42,428 bases of DNA from Oscillospiraceae bacterium (GTDB lineage: Bacteria; Bacillota; Clostridia; Oscillospirales; Oscillospiraceae): NCBI GenBank assembly GCA_017415775.1, contig JAFQFC010000036.1, positions 1 to 42,428 of the forward strand, written 5' to 3'. This document shows positions 1 through 7,749 of the stretch, one piece after another. How positions within the stretch are numbered: position 1 is the first letter of the stretch; each line of letters begins with the position of its first letter. The translations under genes were made by a program, and so were the position numbers. The notes below the pieces were generated by a model that saw nothing but the letters and a program-made list of their open reading frames with translations, ran no database searches and was not told where the DNA came from.

Positions 1-1303
1 CCCGGGACCGCTCAGTTTCCTGCAATCCGTAGCCGTCGGGATGGGCCGTCCAGTCCTGCTCCTTCAGCCACATCTTGCCCCGGATCTCCCAACGCACCAC
101 ATAGTTTTCCAACAGGTCGCAATCGTCTTCGCCGATACCGGCCAGTCCCGTTTTGAGATAGCGGAACATATCTTCGTATTCAAAGCCGCCGGTCACAGCA
201 TCCACAGCGCTGAGCAGCATGGTGATCACCGGCTTTTCCAAAATATCGCTGCGGCGGCTGATGTAGGCCGGAATTCCGGCCCTGGCAAAGGCATTGTCCA
301 GGATCGGACCGTAAAGCTCCATGTTCCGTGCTGCCACGCCAATATCCCGGTAGCGGAATTGGCCGCTGCGCACCAGCTGCAGAATGCGGGCTGCCGCCCA
401 CTCACACTCGGAATAGGCAGTCCCCGCCTGCCGCAGTTCAACAGCCTCCGCAGCACCCTCCCACGGCTCATCGCTTCCGAAGAAATGGGCTTCCAGATGT
501 TCCAATGCGGAAGTTCCGTGGCCGGTGAGATACAGGATCTCGCACTCCATCCCAGCCCGTTGGGCCATCCGCACCAGCCGCTGGCGCTGACGCACCGCAT
601 TGTAGAAAAGCTCTTCGTTTCCTTTCTCTCCCAGCAGCGTGACGGTCACGCTGTTGGCTTGGCGGAAGATGATCTCCAGAATGCTCTCTTCCGTCCGGTT
701 AAAGAAGGAAAATCCGTCCAGATAGACATCTTTGCCCCGCAGATAGCAGCTCTCCTCCAGCCGGTCCCGCAGCTTTTGCAGGCGGGATCGCACATCTCTT
801 CCCTCGCTGTGCAGGCGGGCATCGTAGGCCGCAAAGAGCATGGCCACATCCCGCAGCTTGTCACCGGCGTTGTCCTCCATGTCCTCCACCTGCTGCCACA
901 GCGTTTCCGGTGCAATCTCATAGGCGTAGAATTCATCGGCCAGTTCCACCAGCTGACGCAAAAAACCGGAGCGCTGGCTGGGACGGGAAAAGACCTTCAG
1001 CTTGCCCTGCAGCTCCTGCAGCGCCATGCGCATGGTCAGCAGCTTACCGCCGTTATCCAGCGTGAAATCGGCGCTGCCGCCCGTTTCACTCAGCACACGG
1101 GAGGCCAGATTCTGAAAGCTCAGCACCTCCGCATCACGGGATGCCGTCGCACCCAATGCACGGCACAGGTCCAGCTCCGCTTCGTGGGAAATATGCTCCG
1201 GCACCAACAGTACCTGCTGGCGCTGGTTTCGCCTGGCGGCCATGGTTTCCAGTACACGTGCCGACTTGCCGCTGCCGGCCCGTCCGATCCAGATAGACAG
1301 CAT
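1..1303 (-). CDS. addB: AddB, helicase-nuclease subunit B (3' part outside window)
   Basis: AddB is a subunit of the AddAB helicase-nuclease, which resects double-strand DNA ends for RecA-dependent repair. The visible 434 residues begin with a Walker A motif, IGRAGSGKS, at about residues 5-13. They continue with the AddB-like features 'VLLVPEHIS', 'DVYLDGFSFFNRTEESIL' and a 'YSECEWAAARI' segment, the order expected for the N-terminal half of AddB (about 1100 residues when whole). The C-terminal nuclease domain with its Fe-S cysteines lies beyond the window. The ATG at 1303 follows a strong purine-rich site (GGGGGGAGA). A TTGGCA-17-TATAAT promoter lies upstream, divergent from the XRE gene. 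Family recognition is by motif and overall pattern; addA would be expected next, off the left edge. Confidence 0.88.
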   Translation of the reverse strand, partial: MLSIWIGRAGSGKSARVLETMAARRNQRQQVLLVPEHISHEAELDLCRALGATASRDAEVLSFQNLASRVLSETGGSADFTLDNGGKLLTMRMALQELQGKLKVFSRPSQRSGFLRQLVELADEFYAYEIAPETLWQQVEDMEDNAGDKLRDVAMLFAAYDARLHSEGRDVRSRLQKLRDRLEESCYLRGKDVYLDGFSFFNRTEESILEIIFRQANSVTVTLLGEKGNEELFYNAVRQRQRLVRMAQRAGMECEILYLTGHGTSALEHLEAHFFGSDEPWEGAAEAVELRQAGTAYSECEWAAARILQLVRSGQFRYRDIGVAARNMELYGPILDNAFARAGIPAYISRRSDILEKPVITMLLSAVDAVTGGFEYEDMFRYLKTGLAGIGEDDCDLLENYVVRWEIRGKMWLKEQDWTAHPDGYGLQETERSR

Positions 1304-1368
1304 GGGTCTCCCCCCTTCCTCGAACAGTATGACAGAGCATCTGTCCCGAAATTCGTTCTTTCGCCTTC

Positions 1369-1397
1369 ATTATACTCGTTTTCTTCCCGCTTGCCAA
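1369..1397 (-). promoter_or_regulatory. Sigma-A-type promoter for addB
   Basis: On the minus strand, TTGGCA (1397-1392) and a perfect TATAAT (1374-1369) are separated by 17 bases, about 65 bases before the addB start. It runs back to back with the promoter of the XRE gene. Confidence 0.75.
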
Positions 1398-1446
1398 TGA
1401 AAAGATGAGTGCAAAAATGATTTGCTATGCAATGTGCGGCGACTTG

Positions 1447-1455
1447 TGCTATAAT
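1447..1455 (+). promoter_or_regulatory. Extended -10 promoter for the tandem XRE genes
   Basis: TGCTATAAT is an extended -10 element with a perfect TATAAT at 1450-1455. The -35 region at 17 bases spacing (ATGCAA) is poor, as is common for extended -10 promoters. The first XRE gene starts 19 bases downstream, so the leader is very short. Confidence 0.6.
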
Positions 1456-1473
1456 CGTGGTGAGGTGAGACAC

Positions 1474-1926
1474 ATGCAGAACATCGCTTATAACATTCGA
1501 ACCCTCCGCAAGGCCAAAGGTCTGACACAGGAAGAGCTGGCTTCGCAGCTTCATGTCACCCGACAGGCTGTTTCCAGCTGGGAGCGTGGCAACTCCTGCC
1601 CGGATTTTGACACGCTGAAGGCTTTGGCCGAAATTCTGGATGCCACACCCGAGCAGCTGCTGTATCCGGCAAGCGACGGAAAGAAAGCGCCCTACCACAA
1701 CGTTCGGTACTTCTGGCCCATTCTTTTAGCAATTGTTCCCTATTTCCTCATCTACGCCATTTGCAGCGGCGGCGGATATTATCCTGAAGGCGGCTTAAAA
1801 GCCGGCCAAGTCTATCTTTGCTTCCTGATTGTCCTCTATGGCCGTACCATCATCGATGAACTGCGCAACTGGGATTATTACAAGCAGCACCCTGACAGGC
1901 TTCCTCCGGATGACGAGGATGAATAA
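1474..1926 (+). CDS. XRE-family regulator with C-terminal membrane segments (copy 1)
   Basis: This 150-residue protein has an N-terminal helix-turn-helix of the Xre/Cro type (residues about 5-60; LTQEELASQLHVTRQAVSSWERG). Two hydrophobic stretches follow (about 80-98 and 112-125), then an acidic C-terminus ending DDEDE. It is probably a membrane-tethered DNA-binding regulator, whose target cannot be read from the sequence. The start at 1474 was chosen over the upstream in-frame ATG because GAGGTGA sits 6-7 bases before it and the promoter overlaps the upstream codons. The next gene, 17 bases downstream, is a near-identical copy in the DNA-binding half. Confidence 0.85.
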   Translation: MQNIAYNIRTLRKAKGLTQEELASQLHVTRQAVSSWERGNSCPDFDTLKALAEILDATPEQLLYPASDGKKAPYHNVRYFWPILLAIVPYFLIYAICSGGGYYPEGGLKAGQVYLCFLIVLYGRTIIDELRNWDYYKQHPDRLPPDDEDE

Positions 1927-1943
1927 CAGATAAGGTGAAATGT

Positions 1944-2384
1944 ATGCAGAATCTTTCCCATAACATCAAAACCCTCCGCAAGGCCAAAGCTCTGACACAG
2001 GAAGAGCTGGCTTCGCAGCTTCATGTCACCCGACAGGCTGTTTCCAGTTGGGAGCGAGGCAATTCCTGCCCGGATTTTGACACGCTGAAGGCGCTGGCCG
2101 AAATTCTGGATGCCACGCCCGAGCAGCTGCTGTACGGTGCAGATAGCGGCAAGCCGCCGAAGCTGCGGCGTGTGCGCTATGAACTGGCTATCTTTGCAAG
2201 CCTCGCTCTGGGTACGCTCTGCTTTCTGGGCTTGGAATTCATCGGTCTTGCCCTGTTTTTCGCTGTGCTGATCCCTGTGTGCACCTGCGTGATCCTTGAC
2301 GAGATCCGCAACGGCACCTACTGGCAGCAGTTCCACAGAGAAGAAGATAACAGTGATGACGAAAACGATGGCGCACAAATATAA
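1944..2384 (+). CDS. XRE-family regulator with C-terminal membrane segments (copy 2)
   Basis: This 146-residue paralogue of the gene just upstream has a virtually identical helix-turn-helix half (residues 1-65), largely so even at third codon positions. After 'PEQLLY' the two proteins diverge. This one carries two hydrophobic segments (about 82-98 and 100-118) and a different acidic tail. The start is at 1944, with AAGGTG six bases before it; an in-frame GTG at 1935 lies inside that ribosome site. It is probably cotranscribed with copy 1 and ends in a hairpin terminator. Shared operator recognition but different membrane sensing would be a reasonable guess, not a demonstrated function. Confidence 0.85.
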   Translation: MQNLSHNIKTLRKAKALTQEELASQLHVTRQAVSSWERGNSCPDFDTLKALAEILDATPEQLLYGADSGKPPKLRRVRYELAIFASLALGTLCFLGLEFIGLALFFAVLIPVCTCVILDEIRNGTYWQQFHREEDNSDDENDGAQI

Positions 2385-2409
2385 AAACGGCAGAAATTCT
2401 GCCGTTTTT
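2384..2409. terminator. Bidirectional hairpin terminator between the XRE pair and spoIIR
   Basis: AAAAACGGCAGA and TCTGCCGTTTTT form a perfect 12-base-pair stem around a 3-base loop. The A and T tracts on either side let it work on both strands. Confidence 0.85.
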
Positions 2410-2410
2410 C

Positions 2411-3031
2411 TTATTTCCCCAGCCATTGCCGCAAGCTTTCCCACAGCTCCAGCGAACGGAATTTCAGCACGTAGCCGGCATTTTCTTCTGTCATCAGCGC
2501 AAGATCCTCTTCTGCCATCCCTGCGGCAACAGCGGTTTCTTCCAGATTTGTGGCCGCCGTCATGCACAAGGGTGGAAAGACCACGCACCACCAGTTTTGT
2601 CCTGCACCTTCCCCGATGACAAGGCGCAGGGCCAGATACTCCCCAGCAGGCAGCGCAAATCCGTCATACACCTTTTCCGGAAACTCCGTCCGCTCCAGCC
2701 GGGCCGATACCCGGTAGGCACAGCCTTTCTCCTTTACAACCTCCGCAGCCGTCGCTTCCAATTCCGGCAGGACCTGCTGCAGCGTCCGCTGCGCCTCCTC
2801 CATGTCGGCCGCATTCTCCAGGATCTCCGTCGCCCGAACCAGCACCGCATCACGGACCTGCAGTTTCAACGCCTGATCTTCTGCTGTATCGGAGTTGGCG
2901 ATCACATGCAGGCGGATCATTTTGCGTTCCAATGCATCCTGTTCCTGCAGCGACCATACGCCCCACAGCAGCGTTACCGTCACCCCCACCAGCAAGGCAA
3001 CTTCCAGATGCATCAACTTACTGTTTCTCAT
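2411..3031 (-). CDS. spoIIR: Stage II sporulation protein R
   Basis: SpoIIR is made in the forespore and secreted toward the mother cell, where it triggers SpoIIGA to process pro-sigma-E. The 206-residue protein has an N-terminal hydrophobic segment (about 8-26) and the family signature IRLHVIANSD (about 39-48) followed by EDQALKLQVRDAVL. The length is normal for the family. ATG at 3031 was preferred over the upstream in-frame GTG because AGGACGG precedes it with 7-8 bases spacing. This ribosome site lies in the right arm of the upstream hairpin, and a forespore-type promoter overlaps the left arm (see the adjoining entries). Confidence 0.93.
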   Translation of the reverse strand: MRNSKLMHLEVALLVGVTVTLLWGVWSLQEQDALERKMIRLHVIANSDTAEDQALKLQVRDAVLVRATEILENAADMEEAQRTLQQVLPELEATAAEVVKEKGCAYRVSARLERTEFPEKVYDGFALPAGEYLALRLVIGEGAGQNWWCVVFPPLCMTAATNLEETAVAAGMAEEDLALMTEENAGYVLKFRSLELWESLRQWLGK

Positions 3032-3075
3032 AAAAAACACCGTCCTATGTAGATTTTCCTACATTATGGACGGTG
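3032..3075 (-). terminator. Terminator of the ispE operon that contains the spoIIR ribosome site
   Basis: On the minus strand, CACCGTCC (3075-3068) pairs with GGACGGTG (3045-3038). The stem is extended by TGTAG/CTACA around a GAAAAT loop and followed by six T. The T run directly abuts the spoIIR ATG, and the 3' arm contains its AGGA ribosome site. A transcript from ispE would therefore either stop here or hide that site. Confidence 0.8.
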
Positions 3076-3091
3076 CTTTCACATTTTATAC
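3063..3091 (-). promoter_or_regulatory. Possible sigma-F/sigma-G promoter for spoIIR
   Basis: On the minus strand, GTATA (3091-3087) is followed after 15 bases by GTCCATAAT (3071-3063). Read in sigma-G terms it is GTATA-18-CATAATG, six of seven matches to CATWHTA from memory. The -10 lies in the left arm of the ispE terminator, so RNA would begin near its loop. This is inference from motif and gene identity. Confidence 0.5.
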
Positions 3092-3937
3092 ACGCTCGGC
3101 AAGCCACGCACGCAGGCCCTCAGCCTTCATGGTCTCACAGGCGGCGGCCGCCGTCTGCTCGTCAGCAAACAGGCCAAACACAGCACTACCGGAACCGCTC
3201 ATGCAGGCAGCATCTGCGCCCAGTTCCGTCAGACGGCTGCGGATGGCAGGCACAGCGCTGTTCTCCGGCAGAACATACTCGAAAATATTGCCGATCCGGT
3301 CGATCACAGCCGGCAGCGAAGCGTCATCCAGCGCCTGCAGCATGCCTTCGGTGTCGATAGCGCAAGCGGGCTGCTCATCATCGATGCGGCGGTACATGGC
3401 GGTAGTGGAGTAGGACTCCTCCGGCTTCACCAGTACGAACCAGCACTCCGGCAGTCTGGACAGCTTCATCAGCTGTTCGCCTCGTCCCTGCACCAGCGTG
3501 GTCGCACCGCAGATGCAGTAAGGCACATCACTGCCAAGCTGGATGGAAATACGCTCCAGCTCCCGCAGCTTCATATTGGGTGCATACAGCTGCCGCAGCG
3601 CACGCAGCACCGCTGCTGCATCGCTGCTGCCGCCGCCCAAACCGGCCTGCATAGGAATGTGCTTTTCCAGATGGATATGCACGCCCTCGCATTCAATGCC
3701 AAAATACTCAAAGAAGAGTTTCGCCGCACGGTAGGCAAGGTTGGTTTCATCGCAGGCCAGCGTCGTATCGCTGCAGCTCAGGCGAATCTCACCACTGGAC
3801 TCGCTTTCCACCGTGATGATGTCGTGGAGTGCCGCGCTGGTCATCACCGAGGTGACATCGTGGTATCCATCATGGTGCTTTGCACCCACATCCAGCGTCA
3901 GATTCAGCTTGGCCGGAGCCAATTCCACTACTTTCAT
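3086..3937 (-). CDS. ispE: 4-diphosphocytidyl-2-C-methyl-D-erythritol kinase
   Basis: IspE is a GHMP-family kinase that phosphorylates the 2-hydroxyl of CDP-methylerythritol in the MEP isoprenoid pathway. The 283-residue protein begins with APAKLNLTL and the substrate motif DGYHDV. It has the GHMP ATP loop PMQAGLGGGSSDAAA at 95-109 and the C-terminal motif MSGSGSAVFGLF. The length is normal. The start is set by AAAGGAGA six bases before the ATG. The start codon overlaps the stop of the upstream membrane-protein gene (ATGA), so the two are translationally coupled. The other MEP genes in the window, ispD and ispF, lie 6 kb away in a separate operon. Confidence 0.96.
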   Translation of the reverse strand: MKVVELAPAKLNLTLDVGAKHHDGYHDVTSVMTSAALHDIITVESESSGEIRLSCSDTTLACDETNLAYRAAKLFFEYFGIECEGVHIHLEKHIPMQAGLGGGSSDAAAVLRALRQLYAPNMKLRELERISIQLGSDVPYCICGATTLVQGRGEQLMKLSRLPECWFVLVKPEESYSTTAMYRRIDDEQPACAIDTEGMLQALDDASLPAVIDRIGNIFEYVLPENSAVPAIRSRLTELGADAACMSGSGSAVFGLFADEQTAAAACETMKAEGLRAWLAERV

Positions 3938-4287
3938 GTAAGATCTCCTTTGTTTTCGTCGCTTTCCTCGTCAAACTGTGCCTTGAGCGCCCGCTCGATG
4001 GGCAGCGTCATCAGCAGCACACCCAGCACTTCCAGCACCACAGCGCCGTACAGCAGCCACTGCTGCAGCCCTTCCGGCAGCAGCCGCACCGACTGCATCA
4101 CCATAAAGCTCAGCGCCGCAAAAGCCAGGCCAAACTGCCACAGCATGTGACGCATCTGCCTGTCGGCAAAGTGCTGGCGCTCCTCGTCCAGCGCACCACC
4201 GGGACTGCGATAGTGCAGCCCGGGCAGCAGCCCGCCAAGGATCATCAGTACCGGCACGATAAAGGCCGGCCACCAGATATGGATCAT
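3934..4287 (-). CDS. Small SdpI-like membrane protein
   Basis: This 117-residue protein has three predicted membrane helices (about 5-22, 50-66 and 74-93) and an acidic, charged tail. The cytoplasmic-side motif 'HYRSPGGALDEERQHFADRQ' after helix 1 resembles the GYR-S/T...FA pattern of the SdpI/YhfL family. That family includes the immunity protein to the SdpC toxin, but most members have no known role. The stop overlaps the ispE start. The ribosome site is GAGGGA. It is in an operon with a DUF1015 gene 12 bases upstream. The family assignment is tentative. Confidence 0.55.
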   Translation of the reverse strand: MIHIWWPAFIVPVLMILGGLLPGLHYRSPGGALDEERQHFADRQMRHMLWQFGLAFAALSFMVMQSVRLLPEGLQQWLLYGAVVLEVLGVLLMTLPIERALKAQFDEESDENKGDLT

Positions 4288-4299
4288 GTTCTTCCCTCG

Positions 4300-5583
4300 T
4301 TACTTCGTAATGCGGCGGCTCTCCACATAGTACCGCTTATCCTGTGCGTGACCCATGGAGAAGGTCTTGCGAGGCAGCACGCCGTCAGCCATGACAGTCT
4401 TGAAAAGCTGCTCCTTACCCATGGCAGGCAGCAGGAAACCCATATTCCCCTTCCGGCTGCCCAGCTGGCGGGTCACATCATCGCCGTGAATGTAGTCCAC
4501 TTCGCCGCCAAACGTCTTGAGATAACCATCCAAAAAGCTTTGCAGCGTACCCACAGCCAGCTGCATGGCAGGATCGGGAACGGTAATGCAGCCTTCGTAG
4601 CCTTCGTACACCACGCCGATGGTATGACCTTCGCCGCAGCCTTCGTAGGCGTTGGGGTAAGCCTTACGCAGCTGCGCCAGCAGATGCTGCGGCTCCACGC
4701 CGAAGAGCACACGATGAATGGGTTCAAACTGCAGCGCATCGTCGTGATTATTTACCACTTCCACCAGTGCATAGCGGGCGGGCAGCGCACGGGTCTCCTC
4801 TTCGGTCAAACCCTGCTTTTTCTCTTCGTAGCAGGCCTTGGCCGTTGCCAGAGAATGATTGCCGTCGCCTACGGCGAACAGCAGCGGAGCAGCATCACCG
4901 TCGCCATACTTGCGCTCCATGGCCGCACGGTCCGTCAGGCCCAGCAGCGCCTCGGCCACAGCGTCACACTGTGCATCACTGAGTCGGTAGCCGCGGATAT
5001 GGCCGCCCCCCAGCATCAAATCAAAATCATACACGGACTCCATCTGCTCCACAGCTGCCGTTACCGGTTCGATAACGGTACGGTCAGGATCGTCGATCAG
5101 CAGCATCACATGGGGCAGCTCAATGGCCGCATTGCGGCGCACTCTGGCCCGGGGCGGAATGCGATCCAGCACTGTACCCTCGGTAGCACGGATCAAAGCG
5201 CCGGAGCCGGGCGTAAAGTCATACTGCTCCAGATCCACCATGCCCACCAGGCCGTGACGGATACGGCCATCGGACTGCTGACGCTCCACATACAGCAGCG
5301 TGTTTTCCAAACAGCGGAACACGCCCTCGTCCAGATAGGACTGCATATTCTCGTTGATGGCGGCGATGTGTTCGTCCACGTTTTCGTCCTTCAGTCGTGC
5401 CTCCGGCAGGATCAGGCGAAGTGCAGAGGGTGCATCGCCCACCAGTTCTTCCGCACTGGCCCAATATTCCGGTTCAGAAGTAAACTGGTCGCAGGCCACT
5501 ACGGCCCACTTGGTCATCTCACAATTCTTGGGCAGCAGAATGTCTGCCGGGTAAAATCCCAGTTTTTTGAAATTCTCGTTCAT
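4300..5583 (-). CDS. DUF1015 family protein
   Basis: This 427-residue protein is of the DUF1015 family (COG4198), whose reaction is not established to my knowledge. It contains the typical opening 'GFYPADILLPKN', a 'VACDQFTSEPEYW' segment, and the highly conserved GDGNHSLATAK at about 240-250, followed by 'YALVEVVNNHDDALQFEPIHR'. In other Firmicutes, from memory, this gene often lies beside serA/serC; here it heads an operon with an SdpI-like gene and ispE. The ribosome site AGGAGGT is 7 bases before the ATG. A cytosolic enzyme is likely because no signal or membrane segment is seen. Confidence 0.85.
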   Translation of the reverse strand: MNENFKKLGFYPADILLPKNCEMTKWAVVACDQFTSEPEYWASAEELVGDAPSALRLILPEARLKDENVDEHIAAINENMQSYLDEGVFRCLENTLLYVERQQSDGRIRHGLVGMVDLEQYDFTPGSGALIRATEGTVLDRIPPRARVRRNAAIELPHVMLLIDDPDRTVIEPVTAAVEQMESVYDFDLMLGGGHIRGYRLSDAQCDAVAEALLGLTDRAAMERKYGDGDAAPLLFAVGDGNHSLATAKACYEEKKQGLTEEETRALPARYALVEVVNNHDDALQFEPIHRVLFGVEPQHLLAQLRKAYPNAYEGCGEGHTIGVVYEGYEGCITVPDPAMQLAVGTLQSFLDGYLKTFGGEVDYIHGDDVTRQLGSRKGNMGFLLPAMGKEQLFKTVMADGVLPRKTFSMGHAQDKRYYVESRRITK

Positions 5584-5621
5584 ATTCGACCTCCTGTGGA
5601 AGCATGGAATAGTACATATTA

Positions 5622-5651
5622 ATTATATAATACGACCGCTTCCCTTTGCAA
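5622..5651 (-). promoter_or_regulatory. Promoter of the DUF1015-SdpI-ispE operon
   Basis: On the minus strand, TTGCAA (5651-5646) is separated by 18 bases from a perfect TATAAT (5627-5622), about 40 bases before the DUF1015 start. Confidence 0.65.
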
Positions 5652-5705
5652 TCGTCAGCGCTCATAAGCTTACAGGAAAAAATGGCGGTGTTTCAATGCT
5701 TTTTG

Positions 5706-5734
5706 TATAAAAGGTTGCCGGCGTGGGAAAATAC
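5706..5734 (+). promoter_or_regulatory. Weak sigma-F-like promoter candidate for the DUF378 gene
   Basis: GTATA (5706-5710) and GGGAAAATA (5726-5734) are 15 bases apart. The last consensus positions of the -10 do not match. This would suggest forespore expression if real. Confidence 0.3.
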
Positions 5735-5763
5735 TGTACAGAATCTTGACAGGAGGTTTCAAC

Positions 5764-5967
5764 ATGAAATATGTGGACCGCATCGCTCTGGTGCTGACCA
5801 TCGTAGGCGCCCTGAACTGGGGCAGCGTCGGCCTGTTCGGCTTTGACTGCGTAGCATTTCTCTGCGGCGGCCAGATGGCCGTGATCAGCCGTATCATCTA
5901 TTCCCTTGTCGGCATCGCAGGCCTTTGGTGCATCACGCTGCTGTTTCGTGAAGACGACCCGGCTTGA
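5764..5967 (+). CDS. DUF378 small membrane protein
   Basis: This 67-residue protein has two membrane helices (about 5-23 and 39-60) and the DUF378 signature VDRIALVLTIVGALNWG at the N-terminus, followed by 'VGLFGFDCV' and 'SRIIYSLVGIAGLW'. The family is widespread in Firmicutes and of unknown function. The start at 5764 is set by AGGAGGT seven bases upstream. It is monocistronic, closed by a strong hairpin shared with rqcH. No convincing housekeeping promoter is visible; a sigma-F-like GTATA-15-GGGAAAATA precedes it. Confidence 0.88.
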   Translation: MKYVDRIALVLTIVGALNWGSVGLFGFDCVAFLCGGQMAVISRIIYSLVGIAGLWCITLLFREDDPA

Positions 5968-5968
5968 C

Positions 5969-6005
5969 AAAAAGGAACCGCCTCTCACCGAAGCGGTTCC
6001 TTTTT
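5969..6005. terminator. Bidirectional terminator between DUF378 and rqcH
   Basis: AAAAAGGAACCGC and GCGGTTCCTTTTT form a perfect 13-base-pair stem around an 11-base loop, usable from both strands. Confidence 0.87.
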
Positions 6006-6006
6006 C

Positions 6007-7746
6007 TCACTTTACATGCAGTTTTTTGGCCAGATCCGCCTCCGGAGTGACAAACATAGTTTGATACGTTGTGTACGTCACCATACCCGGCTTGGCCCCG
6101 GCAGGCTTCTTCACATAGCGCACCGGCGTGTAGTCCACCGGGACCTTGCTGCTCTCCCGGCCCTGAGAGTAGTACGCCGCCAGTACTGCCGCCTCCCACA
6201 GGCTCTGCTCATCCGGCTGGGCGCCGTCGGTACAGAGGATCACGTGAGAACCATGGATTTTTTGGGTATGAAGCCAAATATCACGGGGACCGGCCATCTT
6301 GGTGGTCAAACGGTCGTTCTGCTGATTGCTGCGGCCCACCAGAATCCGCAGTCCTGCCGAAGAGCGGAACTCACGGGGCTTGGAAACACGCTGAAAACCG
6401 GGCTGCTTTTTACCCCGATTGCGGATGTAGCCGCCTTCTGTCAGTTCGGCACGGATATCGTTGAAGTCCTGCTCCGCTTCCGCCTGCTGCAGCTGCTGCA
6501 GCACACTTTCCAGATACATCAGCTCCTCCCGGCCCAGCCGCAGCTGCTCGGTCAGGATCTTTTCCGCCGTCTTGGCCTTGTTGTACTGCTTGAAGTACCG
6601 GGCTCCATTCTCCTGCGGAGAAAGCCGGGGATCAAGACGGATCTCCACAGCGGGACAGTCCGGCTCGTAGTAATTCTCCACCGTCACCTTGGAAGCACCC
6701 CGCTCCATGCGGTAGAGGTTGGCAGTGATCAGCTCACCGCAAATGCGCAGCTGATCCCGATCCTGGGTCTGGGCATACTCCTTTTCCTGCAGAGCGATCT
6801 TGCGGCGCACACGGTCACGGGCGTTGGTGACGGTTTTCAGCAGGTCCTGCCCCTTCTGGCGCACCCGCTCAGCCTGCTCCCGGCCTTCGTAGAAGCCATC
6901 CAGCAACTGACAGAAGGTTGGTTCCTCCCGGCAGTCCATAAAGTCCCCATACTGCTGTGGCGCAAGGTACGTAAAGTCAGAATACTTGCCATCTTTCAGC
7001 AGTACATAGGGCGTCATCTCGCCCCCATTCACCGCCTGCTGCCACGCTGCAAACACACTCCACAACCGCCCAGCTTCCTCCTCCACCCGGCTGTCGGTGC
7101 TGCCGCAGGCACGGTACACCAACTCTCGAGCAATGAGAGGTGAAATAGCAGTAAAAGTATCCAGCAGCCAGCGATCCAGCGGCGTTTCCGAAGGCGCAGC
7201 GGCCAAATGGCGGGCGAATTCGTCCTCCTCCACCGTCAGCGGCGACAGCTTTTCCTGTACAGGAGGCAAATGATAAAAGAGACCCGGCAATACCTGCCGC
7301 TGCTGGGACATCTCAAAATCCACCCGGCGCAGGCAATCGATCACATGACCGTCGGGAGACACCAGAATCAGGTTCGAATGGCGGCCCATACATTCCAGCA
7401 CCAGGCGATAACGGCTCATCTCGCCCAGCTCGTCCATCGCATCGATGGTCAGAGTCACTACACGCTCCAGCGGTGCCTGCTCCACCGACACGATACGGCC
7501 GCCGCCAATATACTTGCGCAGCAGCATGCAAAACATGGGCGGTTGGGCGGGATTGTCACGCAGCAGACTCGTCAGGTGGATCCGGGGCTGGTTGGCCCCG
7601 GCATTGATCAGCAGTCGGCGGCTGCCTCGCAGCAGCAGAACGATCTGATCCCGGGCAGGCTGCTGAATTTTTTCGATACGGTTACCTTCCAGCTGCGGTG
7701 CGATCTCCCGCACCACAGCGCTGAGGCAAATAGCGTCCAAAGGCAT
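6007..7746 (-). CDS. rqcH: RqcH, ribosome quality-control NFACT-family protein
   Basis: RqcH (Rqc2/NEMF homologue, formerly FbpA-like) binds obstructed 50S subunits and recruits tRNA-Ala to add C-terminal alanine tails that mark stalled nascent chains for degradation. The 579-residue protein shows the NFACT-N pattern: 'IEKIQQPARDQIVLLLR' near the start and LECMGRHSNLILV at about 112-124. It has a charged coiled-coil middle (about 280-430) and the C-terminal NFACT-R signature GPRDIWLHTQKIHGSHVIL at about 485-503. The start lies 3 bases after the mrnC stop with GGAGGAG before it, so they form an operon. A bidirectional hairpin follows. Confidence 0.93.
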   Translation of the reverse strand: MPLDAICLSAVVREIAPQLEGNRIEKIQQPARDQIVLLLRGSRRLLINAGANQPRIHLTSLLRDNPAQPPMFCMLLRKYIGGGRIVSVEQAPLERVVTLTIDAMDELGEMSRYRLVLECMGRHSNLILVSPDGHVIDCLRRVDFEMSQQRQVLPGLFYHLPPVQEKLSPLTVEEDEFARHLAAAPSETPLDRWLLDTFTAISPLIARELVYRACGSTDSRVEEEAGRLWSVFAAWQQAVNGGEMTPYVLLKDGKYSDFTYLAPQQYGDFMDCREEPTFCQLLDGFYEGREQAERVRQKGQDLLKTVTNARDRVRRKIALQEKEYAQTQDRDQLRICGELITANLYRMERGASKVTVENYYEPDCPAVEIRLDPRLSPQENGARYFKQYNKAKTAEKILTEQLRLGREELMYLESVLQQLQQAEAEQDFNDIRAELTEGGYIRNRGKKQPGFQRVSKPREFRSSAGLRILVGRSNQQNDRLTTKMAGPRDIWLHTQKIHGSHVILCTDGAQPDEQSLWEAAVLAAYYSQGRESSKVPVDYTPVRYVKKPAGAKPGMVTYTTYQTMFVTPEADLAKKLHVK

Positions 7747-7749
7747 GGC

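Noticed and set aside
41-1408. A 455-codon plus-strand frame over addB
   Set aside because: The minus strand carries a clear AddB with Walker A, and this frame runs through the addB promoter.
3880-5622. A 580-codon plus-strand frame across ispE, the SdpI-like gene and the DUF1015 gene
   Set aside because: It crosses three well-supported minus-strand genes and a promoter; it has no start signal and no recognisable domain.
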